A DNA stretch of 64,000 bases. Origin: Glaciimonas sp. Lineage in GTDB: Bacteria > Pseudomonadota > Gammaproteobacteria > Burkholderiales > Burkholderiaceae_D. Below the pieces are notes generated by a model that made no database searches, had not been told where the DNA came from, and saw only the letters and a program-made list of their open reading frames with translations. The stretch lies in NCBI GenBank assembly GCA_012927585.1, contig JABBOY010000005.1, positions 1-64,000 on the forward strand, given 5' to 3'. Both the position numbers and the translations under genes were made by a program. Position 1 is the stretch's first letter, and each line of letters begins with the position of its first letter. Below, piece after piece: positions 38,311 to 47,915 of this stretch.

Positions 38311-39017
38311 TGGGCAGCATCGATACCTCGCCGCGCGCGGTTCTGATCGACCTCGATGGCACGCTGGTGGAAACGGCCCCCGACATTGTTGCAGCGGCCA
38401 ACCGCATGCTGGAAGAACTGGGCGCACCGTCTTTGCCATACAAAACGGTGCGCAGCTTCATCGGTAAGGGTGTACCCAATCTGGTGCGTTGCATACTCGA
38501 TGTCAGCGGTATTTCCGACACATTTGATGAGCAGTATGCGCAAAATCTGTTCTATAAGCATTATCGGGATACAAACGGACATTTCGGTACCGTGTTTCCT
38601 GGTGTGCGAGAGGGTCTGATGGCATTAAAAGAGGCCGATTATCGGCTGGCCTGCATCACTAACAAGCCGTTTGAATTTGCCGAATCTTTGCTGCAAATCT
38701 CCGGATTGGATGGGTATTTTGACATCCTGGTGGGTGGCGACTCCATACCGCAGATGAAACCTGCACCGGAGCCGCTGCTACATGCCTGCCGCGTGCTGGA
38801 GGTAAGTCCAGGAAGGTCGTCGATGGTGGGAGATTCGGCAGTCGATGTGGCCGCCGCCCGGGCCGCCCGGATGCCGGTCTATATCGTGCGCTACGGCTAC
38901 CCGGGGCCGGATGGGTACAACGGCATGCAATGCGACGCCTTGATCGAATCCTTTAATGAATTACCGACTCTGCTTGCACAGCCACACATACAAACAAAAA
39001 AAGAAATAACACCATGA
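38310..39017 (+). CDS. cbbZ: Phosphoglycolate phosphatase
   Basis: HAD phosphatase of 235 residues that removes phosphate from 2-phosphoglycolate, the product of RuBisCO oxygenation. Motif I is [10 protein letters not shown], motif II CITNKP and motif [14 protein letters not shown]. The start overlaps the cbbT stop (TAATG), and the end overlaps cbbG (ATGA at 39014). It is distinct from CbbY in the same operon, which has FDVDGT and a different cap. Confidence 0.95.
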   Translation: MGSIDTSPRAVLIDLDGTLVETAPDIVAAANRMLEELGAPSLPYKTVRSFIGKGVPNLVRCILDVSGISDTFDEQYAQNLFYKHYRDTNGHFGTVFPGVREGLMALKEADYRLACITNKPFEFAESLLQISGLDGYFDILVGGDSIPQMKPAPEPLLHACRVLEVSPGRSSMVGDSAVDVAAARAARMPVYIVRYGYPGPDGYNGMQCDALIESFNELPTLLAQPHIQTKKEITP

Positions 39018-40027
39018 CCATCAAAGTCGCCATCAATGGCTATGGCCGCATTGGCCGCAACGTACTTCGTGCCCTTTACGAAGGAAATAAAAAGCATGAC
39101 ATCCAGATCGTTGCAATCAATGACCTGGGCGACCCGAAAACTAATGCGCATCTGACCAAATACGATACTGCGCATGGCAGGTTCTCCGGCAACGTAACGG
39201 TGGATGGCAACTGCATGGTAGTCAACGGCGACCGCATACGCGTGCTGGCCAACCGCAATCCGGCCGAACTGCCTTGGGGCGAACTGGGTGTGGATGTGGT
39301 TCTGGAGTGCACCGGCTTTTTTACGACCAAAGAAAAAGCATCGGCACACATTAAAGCCGGTGCGAAAAAGGTCATCATCTCCGCACCCGGCGGCAAGGAT
39401 GTGGATGCCACGATCGTATATGGCGTCAACCACCAGGTGCTCAAAGCTACCGACACCGTGATTTCCAACGCATCCTGCACCACCAACTGCCTGGCACCGC
39501 TGATTCAGCCGCTGCACGAAAAAATTGGCGTAGTCGCGGGCCTGATGACCACCATCCATGCCTATACCAACGATCAGGTATTGACTGATGTGATGCACGA
39601 AGACCTGCGCCGCGCACGCTCGGCCACGATGAGCATGATTCCAACCAAAACCGGGGCGGCCGCAGCGGTGGGACTAGTGCTGCCTGAACTTAATGGCAAA
39701 CTCGACGGTTATGCGATACGGGTACCGGTTATCAATGTCTCGATGGTCGACTTGAGTTTCATTTCCGAGCGACAAACCAGCATCGCCGAAGTCAATGCCA
39801 TCATGAAACAAGCATCCACCTCAGACGCCCTGAAAGGGATTTTGGGTTACACCGACGAACCTTTGGTCAGCGTGGATTTCAATCACAACCCGGCGTCCAG
39901 CACCTTTGATGAATCTCTCACCAAGGTGTCCGGCAAGTTGGTCAAGGTTGGTAGCTGGTATGACAACGAGTGGGGGTTTTCGAACCGGATGCTCGACACT
40001 ACGGTTGCATTGATGGCGGCGAAGTAA
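39014..40027 (+). CDS. cbbG: Glyceraldehyde-3-phosphate dehydrogenase, type I
   Basis: Enzyme of 337 residues. The NAD(P)-binding INGYGRIGR is at 8-16, the catalytic Cys155 is in [12 protein letters not shown], and [12 protein letters not shown] closes the C-terminus. In this operon it works in the reductive direction with 1,3-bisphosphoglycerate. Asp37 lies in AINDLGD, which favours NAD over NADP, though dual use is common. Confidence 0.97.
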   Translation: MTIKVAINGYGRIGRNVLRALYEGNKKHDIQIVAINDLGDPKTNAHLTKYDTAHGRFSGNVTVDGNCMVVNGDRIRVLANRNPAELPWGELGVDVVLECTGFFTTKEKASAHIKAGAKKVIISAPGGKDVDATIVYGVNHQVLKATDTVISNASCTTNCLAPLIQPLHEKIGVVAGLMTTIHAYTNDQVLTDVMHEDLRRARSATMSMIPTKTGAAAAVGLVLPELNGKLDGYAIRVPVINVSMVDLSFISERQTSIAEVNAIMKQASTSDALKGILGYTDEPLVSVDFNHNPASSTFDESLTKVSGKLVKVGSWYDNEWGFSNRMLDTTVALMAAK

Positions 40028-40143
40028 TAACGGGAACAATAATAGCGCCTGCCGCTTGATGCGGTGATTCGACAGTGTGTAATGTTGTCGTTTCGATCTG
40101 ATTGATGTTGCTCGAAATTCAAACTAGAAAAGCGATTATCACT
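40028..40143 (+). other. cbbG-cbbK spacer
   Basis: This gap of 116 bases is the longest within the run cbbM to cbbA. No hairpin terminator or strong promoter was evident. The cbbK ATG has only a weak upstream purine stretch (AGAAAAGCG), so a secondary promoter or processing site here is possible. Confidence 0.4.
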
Positions 40144-41337
40144 ATGCAATTCAAGAAACTGATGGATTTTTCCGCTGCGCAATTGGCCGGACAACGAGTT
40201 TTCATTCGTGCCGACTTCAATGTGCCGCAAGACGACGCTGGCAACATTACCGACGATACACGCATCCGCGCTGCGATGGCGGGGGTGCGTTTCGCACTCG
40301 ATGCTGGTGCGCGGGTGATGGTGACTTCGCATCTGGGACGTCCAGCCGAGGGTGCGCTGTTAGCGCGTGATTCACTCGCGCCGGTTGCGCGGTGCTTAAG
40401 CCAGCATTTAGGTCAACCTGTGCGATTGGTGCCAAACTGGATTGACGGCAGCTTTGTCGTATCGCCGGGCGAGGTGGTCATACTCGAAAATTGCCGTGGC
40501 AATGTCGGTGAAAAAAGCAACGACATCACGCTGGCAAAAACGATGGCATCGCTATGTGACATCTATGTCAACGATGCTTTCGGCACTGCGCACCGCGCAG
40601 AAGCCAGCACCGAAGGCATCGCCCATCATGCCAAAATTGCCTGCGCCGGACCACTGATGGCAGCAGAGCTGGCCGCCTTGACCACTGCGCTGGCGAACGC
40701 CAAGAGACCGCTAGTGGCGATTGTTGCTGGTTCCAAAGTCTCGACCAAGCTCACCATCCTCGAAGCGCTGGCTGACAAGGTGGATCAATTAATTGTCGGT
40801 GGAGGGATCGCCAATACGTTTCTGCTGGCGCAAGGCGCACCGATTGGCAAGTCGCTGGCAGAGCCTGATCTGGTAGAAGAAGCACGTCGCATCATTGACA
40901 AAATGCAGGCGCGTGGCGCGGCAGTCCCGTTACCAAGCGACGTAATATGTGCCAAACGCTTCTCTGCCGATGCAACGCCTACTCTTAAAGCGATCAAAGA
41001 TGTTGATGCGGACGATCTGATTGTCGACATCGGCACTGACAGCGCAGTAGCGCTGGCACGCACATTACAAACAGCCGGTACGATCGTGTGGAATGGCCCA
41101 GTCGGCGTATTCGAGTTCGAAGCATTTTCGGGAGGCACCCGCGTGTTAGCCCACGCTATAGCCAACTCTCCCGCTTACTCCATTGCAGGGGGTGGCGATA
41201 CCGTGGCCGCGATCAATGCATTCGGTATCGCAGACCAGATCGACTACATTTCGACGGCTGGCGGTGCGTTTCTGGAGTTCCTTGAAGGCAAGACGCTGCC
41301 CGCCATAGAAGTGCTCAAGCAGCGGGCAAGTATCTGA
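40144..41337 (+). CDS. cbbK: Phosphoglycerate kinase
   Basis: Kinase of 397 residues that phosphorylates 3-phosphoglycerate. The substrate-binding RADFNVPQ is at about 21-28, followed by TSHLGRP, then GSKVSTK, and the nucleotide-site GGGDTVAAI near the C-terminus. The ATG at 40144 (MQFKKLMDF) is chosen; a start 42 bases upstream is open but unlike the family. Its stop overlaps the pyk ATG. Confidence 0.96.
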   Translation: MQFKKLMDFSAAQLAGQRVFIRADFNVPQDDAGNITDDTRIRAAMAGVRFALDAGARVMVTSHLGRPAEGALLARDSLAPVARCLSQHLGQPVRLVPNWIDGSFVVSPGEVVILENCRGNVGEKSNDITLAKTMASLCDIYVNDAFGTAHRAEASTEGIAHHAKIACAGPLMAAELAALTTALANAKRPLVAIVAGSKVSTKLTILEALADKVDQLIVGGGIANTFLLAQGAPIGKSLAEPDLVEEARRIIDKMQARGAAVPLPSDVICAKRFSADATPTLKAIKDVDADDLIVDIGTDSAVALARTLQTAGTIVWNGPVGVFEFEAFSGGTRVLAHAIANSPAYSIAGGGDTVAAINAFGIADQIDYISTAGGAFLEFLEGKTLPAIEVLKQRASI

Positions 41338-42785
41338 TGATGGACACTTTATTTACACAGCGCACCAAAATTGTAGCCACGTTAGGGCCGGCTTGCGACG
41401 ATGCGGCCACCTTGAAGCTGATGATTGAGGCAGGCGTGAGCGTTGTACGACTGAATTTTTCACATGGTACCGCACAAGATCATCAGAATCGCGCTGCGAT
41501 GGTGCGAGAGATAGCGGCGCGTCTCGGACGTCCTGTCGCCATCCTGTGCGACTTGCAGGGGCCCAAGATTCGCATTGGAAAATTCAAGAATGGCCAGGTG
41601 ACGCTCACTGTGGGAGCAGAGTTTGCGTTGGATTCGCAATGCGCAACAGGTGATGAAACCCAGTGTGGCATCGATTACAAGGAACTGCCGCAAGACGTTT
41701 CTGTAGGGGATGTGTTGTTGCTGGACGACGGCAGGATCGTCCTCGATTGCATCGCAATTGAAGGCACGCGAATCGTTACGACGGTACGTCATGGCGGCAT
41801 TCTATCCAATAATAAAGGCATCAATAAGCAAGGTGGCGGACTGACTGCGCCCTCATTGCAACTCAAGGATATGGAAGATATTGAAGTCGCCTCGAAAATG
41901 GGGGCGGACTACCTTGCCGTATCTTTTCCTAAATGCGCTGCCGATATGCAACTTGCACGACAAATCATGCAGCAGCACAATGGCCGCGCAATGTTGATCG
42001 CCAAGATAGAGCGGGTAGAGGCGATCGCGGCACTGGAAGAAATTCTTGAGGCATCCGACGGCATCATGGTTGCGCGTGGCGATCTTGGCGTCGAGGTCGG
42101 TGATGCAGCAGTGCCGGCACTACAAAAACACATGATTCGTGTTGCGCGCGAGATGAACAAGCTGGTCATCACGGCGACGCAGATGATGGAATCAATGATT
42201 ACATCGCCCATCCCCACACGCGCCGAAGTATCAGACGTAGCCAATGCCGTCTTGGACGGCACCGACGCCGTGATGCTATCTGCCGAGTCCGCTGCGGGAA
42301 AATACCCAATTGAGGCTGTGCAGGCGATGGCGCGCACCTGCATCGAGGCAGACAAATCCCTGCCGGTGCGGCTCGATCAGGAGTTTTTAAATCGCAGTTT
42401 TACGCGCATCGATCAGTCGATTGCCATGGCGGCGCTGTTTTCCGCGCATCATCTAAAAGTTAAGGCGATAGTTGCCTTGACCCAATCGGGTTCGACGGCA
42501 CTGTGGATGAGCCGTTTGAACTCCGGTGTCCCTATTTACGCTATTACCCCTGATCCGGCAACCTATACGCGGCTGGCACTATACCGTGATGTGCGCAGTT
42601 TGCTCATGCCAACCCATGCCAAAAACCGGGATCAGCTTCTGGTTGATGCCCAAGCTTTGCTGCTTAAGAACGAAGTGGTTAAACATGGCGATCTTCTGGT
42701 GTTGACGGTTGGTGAATCGATCGATACTGCTGGCGGCACGAACACGTTGAAAATCGTGTGCGTCGGTGAAAAATTCAACGCTTGA
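41337..42785 (+). CDS. pyk: Pyruvate kinase
   Basis: Enzyme of 482 residues converting phosphoenolpyruvate and ADP to pyruvate and ATP. The early RTKIVATLGPA, the barrel segments LNFSHG and CDLQGPKIR, the signature IAKIERVEA with its catalytic Lys, and VARGDLGVE are all present. TGATGATG at 41335-41342 overlaps the cbbK stop with two possible starts. Its place inside the cbb operon ties the export of fixed carbon to pyruvate to the same control as carbon fixation. Pyruvate kinase is not a Calvin cycle enzyme. Confidence 0.96.
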   Translation: MMDTLFTQRTKIVATLGPACDDAATLKLMIEAGVSVVRLNFSHGTAQDHQNRAAMVREIAARLGRPVAILCDLQGPKIRIGKFKNGQVTLTVGAEFALDSQCATGDETQCGIDYKELPQDVSVGDVLLLDDGRIVLDCIAIEGTRIVTTVRHGGILSNNKGINKQGGGLTAPSLQLKDMEDIEVASKMGADYLAVSFPKCAADMQLARQIMQQHNGRAMLIAKIERVEAIAALEEILEASDGIMVARGDLGVEVGDAAVPALQKHMIRVAREMNKLVITATQMMESMITSPIPTRAEVSDVANAVLDGTDAVMLSAESAAGKYPIEAVQAMARTCIEADKSLPVRLDQEFLNRSFTRIDQSIAMAALFSAHHLKVKAIVALTQSGSTALWMSRLNSGVPIYAITPDPATYTRLALYRDVRSLLMPTHAKNRDQLLVDAQALLLKNEVVKHGDLLVLTVGESIDTAGGTNTLKIVCVGEKFNA

Positions 42786-42812
42786 TACCTCAAACCCTTT
42801 AAGGAGATTTAC

Positions 42813-43877
42813 ATGTCCCTCGTATCGCTACGCCAATTGCTAGACCATGCTGCCGACCACCAATATGGCCTACCTGCTTTTAACGTCAACAATCTGGAAC
42901 AGATTCTCGCCATCATGCAGGCCGCAGATGCTTGCGACAGCCCAGTAATCCTGCAAGCCTCGGCTGGTGCGCGCAAATATGCCGGTGAAGCATTTTTGCG
43001 CAAGATGGTGGAAGCAGCGGTGGAAACCTATCCGCATATCCCGATCTGCATGCATCAGGATCATGGCGGCAGCCCTGCGGTATGTCAGGCTTCGATCCGT
43101 TCTGGATTTTCCAGCGTAATGATGGACGGCTCGCTGATGGAAGACATGAAAACGCCATCGTCCTACGAATACAATGTGGAGGTAACCCGCAAGGTAGCGG
43201 ACTTCGCACATTACATCGGCGTGTCGGTCGAGGGTGAACTGGGGTGTCTGGGTTCGCTCGAATCCGGTCAGGCGGGCGAGGAAGACGGCTCTGGCGCCGA
43301 AGGAATACTATCGCACGACCAATTGCTGACCGATCCTGCCCAAGCCGCCGACTTCGTCAAGCGAACAGGTGTGGATGCGTTGGCGATTGCAATCGGCACC
43401 AGTCATGGCGCTTACAAGTTCAGCCGCAAGCCTACCGGCGATATTCTGGCAATTAGCCGTATCAAGGAAATCCATGCGCGCATTCCCAATACGCACCTGG
43501 TGATGCACGGCTCCTCTTCCGTGCCGCAGGAATGGCTGGAAATCATCCGCCAGTATGGTGGTGACATGAAAGAAACCTATGGGGTACCGGTCGAAGAAAT
43601 TCTGGAAGGTATCAAGCATGGTGTGCGCAAGGTCAATATCGACACCGATATCCGCTTGGCAATGACCGGTGCCATGCGCCGCGGTATGGCCCTGCATCCG
43701 TGCGAATTCGATCCACGCAAGTTTTTCAAGGACGCCACGGCAGCAGCCAAGGAAATATGCCTGATACGATTTGAAGCGTTCGGCTCAGCCGGGAAGGCGT
43801 CGAAGATCAAGGTTACACCACTTGAACGAATGGCCCTGCGCTACACCAAAGGCGAACTGGACGCCGTTGTACATTAA
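42813..43877 (+). CDS. cbbA: Class II fructose-1,6-bisphosphate aldolase
   Basis: Zinc aldolase of 354 residues joining triose phosphates to fructose-1,6-bisphosphate, and probably erythrose 4-phosphate with DHAP to sedoheptulose-1,7-bisphosphate. Zinc ligands lie in CMHQDHGGS (about 71-79), in ELGCLGSLE and near HGSSSVP. AAGGAG precedes the ATG. It is the last recognised gene of the cbb run. Confidence 0.96.
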   Translation: MSLVSLRQLLDHAADHQYGLPAFNVNNLEQILAIMQAADACDSPVILQASAGARKYAGEAFLRKMVEAAVETYPHIPICMHQDHGGSPAVCQASIRSGFSSVMMDGSLMEDMKTPSSYEYNVEVTRKVADFAHYIGVSVEGELGCLGSLESGQAGEEDGSGAEGILSHDQLLTDPAQAADFVKRTGVDALAIAIGTSHGAYKFSRKPTGDILAISRIKEIHARIPNTHLVMHGSSSVPQEWLEIIRQYGGDMKETYGVPVEEILEGIKHGVRKVNIDTDIRLAMTGAMRRGMALHPCEFDPRKFFKDATAAAKEICLIRFEAFGSAGKASKIKVTPLERMALRYTKGELDAVVH

Positions 43878-44154
43878 TTAACATCAGTCATTTTTACGTA
43901 CCGCCAAGGAGACAACATGCAAATTTGAAATCACCGCGCCGAACAACCAATTAGCATAGGTCTTCAGGACGGTGTTTCAAACAGGAGCGTGTTGTCCAAT
44001 GCGTGCTGGGCTTGCTTAAAACAGTGGAATATTGTCCCATAACTTACTTTGGTTCATGGTCTTGCTCATTGGCTTTGTAGGAAAATGCGAATTTTCCAAG
44101 ATCGATCCACATACTTGCCACATGACCCACTCAAATTTCAATAAAAACAAAAAT
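43878..44154. other. Region after cbbA
   Basis: No gene or clear intrinsic terminator. A strong AAGGAG at about 43907 is followed by an ATG at 43918 whose frame stops after three codons (MQI), which looks like the start of a lost gene once translated behind cbbA. The remainder has no recognisable feature. Confidence 0.5.
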
Positions 44155-45414
44155 CTAATTCAGAACATCGGCCCAGATATTCAGTGCCCAGAATTTTGCT
44201 TCCATGCCTTCTTGAATCGAGGCATGGTCTGAAATTCCTCCGCCATCAGCAGGTTTCATGATTTTATCTGCGGCATCATATCTATATACATTGGCTACAT
44301 GTATAGCTTTCTTATCATCGATATAGCTATAGCAGGTATTAGCAAACACGGGCCTAGGGTCGGGAACATCTCCCGACATCAGCGACACTATGGCACTTGC
44401 ACATACTTTAGCTTGAGACGTTGCCATGTGGGCCGATTTGGGTAAGCCGGAATCCACAGCATCTCCAATTACATGAATGTTAGGCAATACCCTTGATTCG
44501 TAAGTGAGGAAATCGACCTCGCACCAGCGTTGGTCAATGTTGGCAAGGCCGGATTTCAAGGCCAATTCACCGGCCCTCTGCGGGGGAATAATATTCAAAA
44601 CATCAGATTTGACTGTGTCGAAGGCTGTTTTAACCGTTTTTGTTGAAGCGTCCACTTCCTGTAACTCACTGCTTGGCAGATATTCAATAATGTCAGGATA
44701 CAAATCTAGCCATGCTCGTTCAAACAAAGGTCTTTTGGAAGTGATCGCCGGGTTGGCATCAAGCACCAGGATTTTCGATTTCGGCTTATGGTTTTTCAGG
44801 TAGAAGGCCACTTGGCACGCGCGTTCATATGGTCCAGGCGGACAGCGATAAGGCAGAGGTGGAATCGTAATTGTGAATACCCCGCCATTCGGCATGGCTT
44901 TGAGTTGGTTGAATAGATTCTGAGTCTGCACCCCGGCTTTCCAAGCATGAGGGATTTGCTGTTGTGCCTCTTTATTAGCGAGCATGGGAAAGTCGTTGTA
45001 AATGAAATCTATACCGGGAGCAACTATCAGCCTGTCGTAAGAAAGTCTACCTTTGGTCAAGCGGATTTCGGCCCTATCTGGATCAATCGCGATTACCTTA
45101 TCCTTGATCCATTTTATGCCATGATTCTGCCTTAGCGAGTCATAAACAAAAGTAATATCATCGAGCGTTTTTTCTCCGCCTAAAACAAGGTTACTTACGG
45201 GGCAGGATATAAAATTGGCATTCGGCTCAATTATTATTACTTCTATCCGGCCGCGGCTCCACATCCTTAAATATTTAGCGGCAGTGGCGCCACCATACCC
45301 AGCGCCGACGACAACTACCCGCCCTAAAGATTTGTTGCTCGCGTAAGCTGCCGGCGGCATCGAAAACCATAACGATCCGCCCAACCCAAATTTCAGGAAT
45401 TCCCGCCGATGCAT
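44155..45414 (-). CDS. fccB: Flavocytochrome c sulfide dehydrogenase, flavoprotein subunit
   Basis: FAD protein of 419 residues of the FccB/SoxF family. A twin-arginine signal (RREFLKFG at 3-10) points to export in folded form. The dinucleotide fold VVVVGAGYGG is at 33-42. Cys71 (FISCPVSN) is at the place where FAD is covalently held in FccB. Cys191 (YRCPPGPYE) and Cys361 match the redox-active pair that attacks sulfide. GDAVDSGLPKSAHMA binds the FAD pyrophosphate/ribityl end. Partnered by the cytochrome gene 22 bases upstream, it probably oxidises sulfide or a persulfide in the periplasm and passes electrons to cytochrome c. Confidence 0.93.
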   Translation of the reverse strand: MHRREFLKFGLGGSLWFSMPPAAYASNKSLGRVVVVGAGYGGATAAKYLRMWSRGRIEVIIIEPNANFISCPVSNLVLGGEKTLDDITFVYDSLRQNHGIKWIKDKVIAIDPDRAEIRLTKGRLSYDRLIVAPGIDFIYNDFPMLANKEAQQQIPHAWKAGVQTQNLFNQLKAMPNGGVFTITIPPLPYRCPPGPYERACQVAFYLKNHKPKSKILVLDANPAITSKRPLFERAWLDLYPDIIEYLPSSELQEVDASTKTVKTAFDTVKSDVLNIIPPQRAGELALKSGLANIDQRWCEVDFLTYESRVLPNIHVIGDAVDSGLPKSAHMATSQAKVCASAIVSLMSGDVPDPRPVFANTCYSYIDDKKAIHVANVYRYDAADKIMKPADGGGISDHASIQEGMEAKFWALNIWADVLN

Positions 45415-45436
45415 TTCTTCATTCCCCCTGCATTGA

Positions 45437-45775
45437 TTAAAGCTGCTTCTTTAAGGAATGCTTTTGAAAAAAACGGAATGACCGCTGCTGATCCGCAAAG
45501 TACTTTCCGAGTTGTGCAATTTCTTCAGAAGTTAATCCTTTTGCATTCTGCGCCATTGCTTCAGTAGATTTTGTTTGCGTTTGATATTCAAGCATTCTCT
45601 TTACAAAATACGCTTCATCCAGCCCGGCAAGTACGGGAGTACCACCTTGGCTTACTCCATTTGTGCCATGACAGGCTGCGCAAGAGGCTGCCAAGGTGCG
45701 GATATGCGAATCGTCTTCAGCTGCATAAGCAGGAGCTATAAACGCAAACAACGCAAACAAGGTAAATTTTTGCAT
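45437..45775 (-). CDS. fccA: Monohaem cytochrome c, flavocytochrome partner
   Basis: Periplasmic class I cytochrome of 112 residues with signal peptide (cleavage near AYAAEDD) and one haem site CAACH at 32-36; Met74 is a likely sixth ligand. The GVSQGGTPVLAGL and EIAQLGKYFADQ segments are those of FccA/SoxE domains. Classical FccA has two such domains, so this is the short, single-haem type. It precedes fccB and is the evident electron acceptor for it. Confidence 0.85.
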   Translation of the reverse strand: MQKFTLFALFAFIAPAYAAEDDSHIRTLAASCAACHGTNGVSQGGTPVLAGLDEAYFVKRMLEYQTQTKSTEAMAQNAKGLTSEEIAQLGKYFADQQRSFRFFQKHSLKKQL

Positions 45776-45843
45776 GGTATTTTTCGTTTGGCTGAGGCTA
45801 CCAAGTCAACTGCAACCTCATGAGCCAAAGCAGTAGAGCCTGA

Positions 45844-46119
45844 CTAACCTTCTGCTGTTGTAGGGTCGATTATTCTACGAATTTCAGAAATCTTATTTGC
45901 AGGAAATCCGCCCTGCTGAGCATGCTCTCTTACCATCTCTTCATTGGGGGCAATGTACACGCAGTAGATTTTATTGTCAGTTACATAGCTCTCTACCCAT
46001 TGGATAGCCGGTCCCATGTTTTTAAGAACGCTACAGGATTTTGCCGATATTCCTTGCAGGTCGTCAGCAGTTAATTTGCCGGCATCAGGAATTTCTCTTT
46101 CGATTAAATATTTAGGCAT
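45844..46119 (-). CDS. DUF4242 protein
   Basis: A small protein of 91 residues beginning MPKYLIEREIPDAG, with the DUF4242 layout of a ferredoxin-like alpha/beta fold (WVESYVTDNKIYCVY, ISEIRRIIDP). Some relatives are reported to bind nickel and form fibres, but a general function is not known. There is no signal peptide, unlike its exported neighbours. It is the third gene of the five-gene sulfur operon. An AAGGAG lies just before its ATG. Confidence 0.85.
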   Translation of the reverse strand: MPKYLIEREIPDAGKLTADDLQGISAKSCSVLKNMGPAIQWVESYVTDNKIYCVYIAPNEEMVREHAQQGGFPANKISEIRRIIDPTTAEG

Positions 46120-46174
46120 TACGTATCTCCTTTATTAGTCCGCATAATTATGTAAATCAACTATTTTTTGATGC

Positions 46175-47107
46175 TCATTCCCACTCCAATACAGGGTAAA
46201 TCAGGTTAACGTTGCGCCGGTTGACCACATCAAAAAGCACCCATCGAGTTTTTTCGTTTTTAGCGGCCGAACCCATAGCCTGATTCATATCTTCGCCGTT
46301 TTTGATGCTTGCCCTGACGTCTCGCAGCAAGGTATCAAGGTACCTGCGCTCGTTATTCAACGCTTCGTTTTTATTTTTCGTGACTGGGCCATGCCCTGGG
46401 ATTGCCATATCGGCTTGTATGCTCTTTAGCACATCAATCACATCGAGCCAATTTTTAATATCGCCATCAATGGATGGAGTACGTTCAATAAAAAGTAAAT
46501 CGCCGGTCCAAAGCGTTTTGGTGTTGGCATCGAATACGGTTAAGTCGGTATCGGTGTGCGAAGTTGTCCATGCCGTAAGCTGAAGCACGCGCTTGCCTAA
46601 GTCGATCTTTAAACTTTTGCTTACGGTCTCGTCAGGTGCAATAACTTCACTTTTTTCAGCGTCAGCACCTAATTCCTTTTGCAGGTTACGTAGATAGATG
46701 TCCTTACGACGCGCCATGTCGGCTGGCAGTTTTACGTGCCCTATGAAAATCGGATGTTCGTCAGTAAAGGCCGCGTTGCCAAAAATATGATCAGGGTGAA
46801 CATGCGTGTTAATCACGTAACGTATAGGAAGCTTTGTCACGTGGCGTACAGCCTGCTTCAAAGCCAAACCAACTTTGTAAGAACCACCGGTATCGATGAC
46901 GGCGACAGCTTCTTTTCCGACCACAAAGCCTATATTGGCAATATCACCATGATAGTTCTCGTCAAAATCTTCATGTGCTCCCTGGTGAACATAAACTCCC
47001 TGCGCCACTTCTTCTACCGATAGCGGAGCAGCTTCGGCATATAGAGAGACAAATGATCCGATAACCAACAAAGCCGTCAAAAGACGAGAGCTAATCAGTA
47101 CCTGCAT
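46175..47107 (-). CDS. Exported metallo-beta-lactamase-fold hydrolase (SoxH/quinoprotein-relay type)
   Basis: Protein of 310 residues. The start at 47107 is chosen because it begins a clear signal peptide (LLTALLVIGSF, cleavage near AEAAPLS); longer in-frame starts would run through the soxYZ stop. The zinc motif THVHPDH has His102, His104, Asp106 and His107; later His residues (TSHTDTD, GHGPVTK) complete a binuclear site. It matches proteins described as 'quinoprotein relay system zinc metallohydrolase' and also SoxH, both found with SoxYZ carriers. A likely job is hydrolysis of a thiol ester or sulfur adduct on the carrier. It follows the SoxYZ gene by four bases. Confidence 0.85.
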   Translation of the reverse strand: MQVLISSRLLTALLVIGSFVSLYAEAAPLSVEEVAQGVYVHQGAHEDFDENYHGDIANIGFVVGKEAVAVIDTGGSYKVGLALKQAVRHVTKLPIRYVINTHVHPDHIFGNAAFTDEHPIFIGHVKLPADMARRKDIYLRNLQKELGADAEKSEVIAPDETVSKSLKIDLGKRVLQLTAWTTSHTDTDLTVFDANTKTLWTGDLLFIERTPSIDGDIKNWLDVIDVLKSIQADMAIPGHGPVTKNKNEALNNERRYLDTLLRDVRASIKNGEDMNQAMGSAAKNEKTRWVLFDVVNRRNVNLIYPVLEWE

Positions 47108-47111
47108 TTGT

Positions 47112-47915
47112 TCATTCTTCCTTGACCTCAATGGACTTAGTGAATGTTCCACCTTCATTGTCCTTGATGATGACCTCAAACGTGCCTGGCTTATCGGGCA
47201 CAAATCCAAACTGGATATTAGGGTCTTCGCTAATGCCGATAAATGTATCGGCATTCATGACTAGCATACCGTTATATTTCGCCTTGATTTGGTTAATGAA
47301 GAAGGCTGGCCGATATCCCTGTAACTCCAGATCCCGCTGTAAGCCTGTGTACATGGGATGCTTAATCAAGAGCCTGACGTGATTGAAACTTCCCATCTTT
47401 ACCGGTTTGTCCACTACCATTTTCATTTTGCCTGCAGAGGCCCTGGCTGCAGACTCGTCTCCTCCTATCGTGCCGCCGCATCCACCTGAGGCGCGAATAG
47501 GAATGGCGTTCATATAGGACTTGCCGTCACTCGATTGCGCAACTACATGCACGAAGGAATCAGTCTCCAAGCGGATTCTGGTTGAAATTTCTGCTTTTCC
47601 GTTAAGTGGGTTGAAATGAAAAACTGCCGTTAAAGGAACTGGATTTGCATCCACGAATACGAAAACCGACTTGATATATTTTTCAGTGGTCATCGGATAA
47701 TCGATGCTGAACGCGAATGGCACTTGGGCGCCGCTTTCAGCACGCTGCGGTGCAGTCAACCGGATGAACGAACCGGGCTCTAAATTTTTGCCTGGGAAAT
47801 AATCTTTTTGCATATTGCCCCAGTTATCAACGACTTCCGCGGTGGCGGTGGCGGAGAGAACCAAGGTAATGGCCGTAACGATCAGCCTGACATAAACACG
47901 TGAACGGTTTTTCAT
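47112..47915 (-). CDS. SoxYZ-like fused sulfur carrier protein
   Basis: Exported protein of 267 residues, signal peptide cleaved near TATAEVV. Residues about 30-148 are SoxY-like and end in the swinging-arm motif SGGCGG with Cys146, to which sulfur intermediates are bound in SoxY. Residues about 160-267 are SoxZ-like (HVRLLIKHPMYTG, GFVPDKPGTFEV). In classical Sox systems these are two proteins and the arm is the free C-terminus; here it is an internal linker. Such fusions are named 'quinoprotein dehydrogenase-associated SoxYZ-like carrier'. It heads a five-gene minus-strand operon with no soxXA, soxB or soxCD in view. Confidence 0.88.
   Translation of the reverse strand: MKNRSRVYVRLIVTAITLVLSATATAEVVDNWGNMQKDYFPGKNLEPGSFIRLTAPQRAESGAQVPFAFSIDYPMTTEKYIKSVFVFVDANPVPLTAVFHFNPLNGKAEISTRIRLETDSFVHVVAQSSDGKSYMNAIPIRASGGCGGTIGGDESAARASAGKMKMVVDKPVKMGSFNHVRLLIKHPMYTGLQRDLELQGYRPAFFINQIKAKYNGMLVMNADTFIGISEDPNIQFGFVPDKPGTFEVIIKDNEGGTFTKSIEVKEE

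Noticed and set aside
43878-44032. A gene starting at the ribosome site after cbbA
   Set aside because: The frame stops after three codons and no frameshifted continuation resembles a protein.
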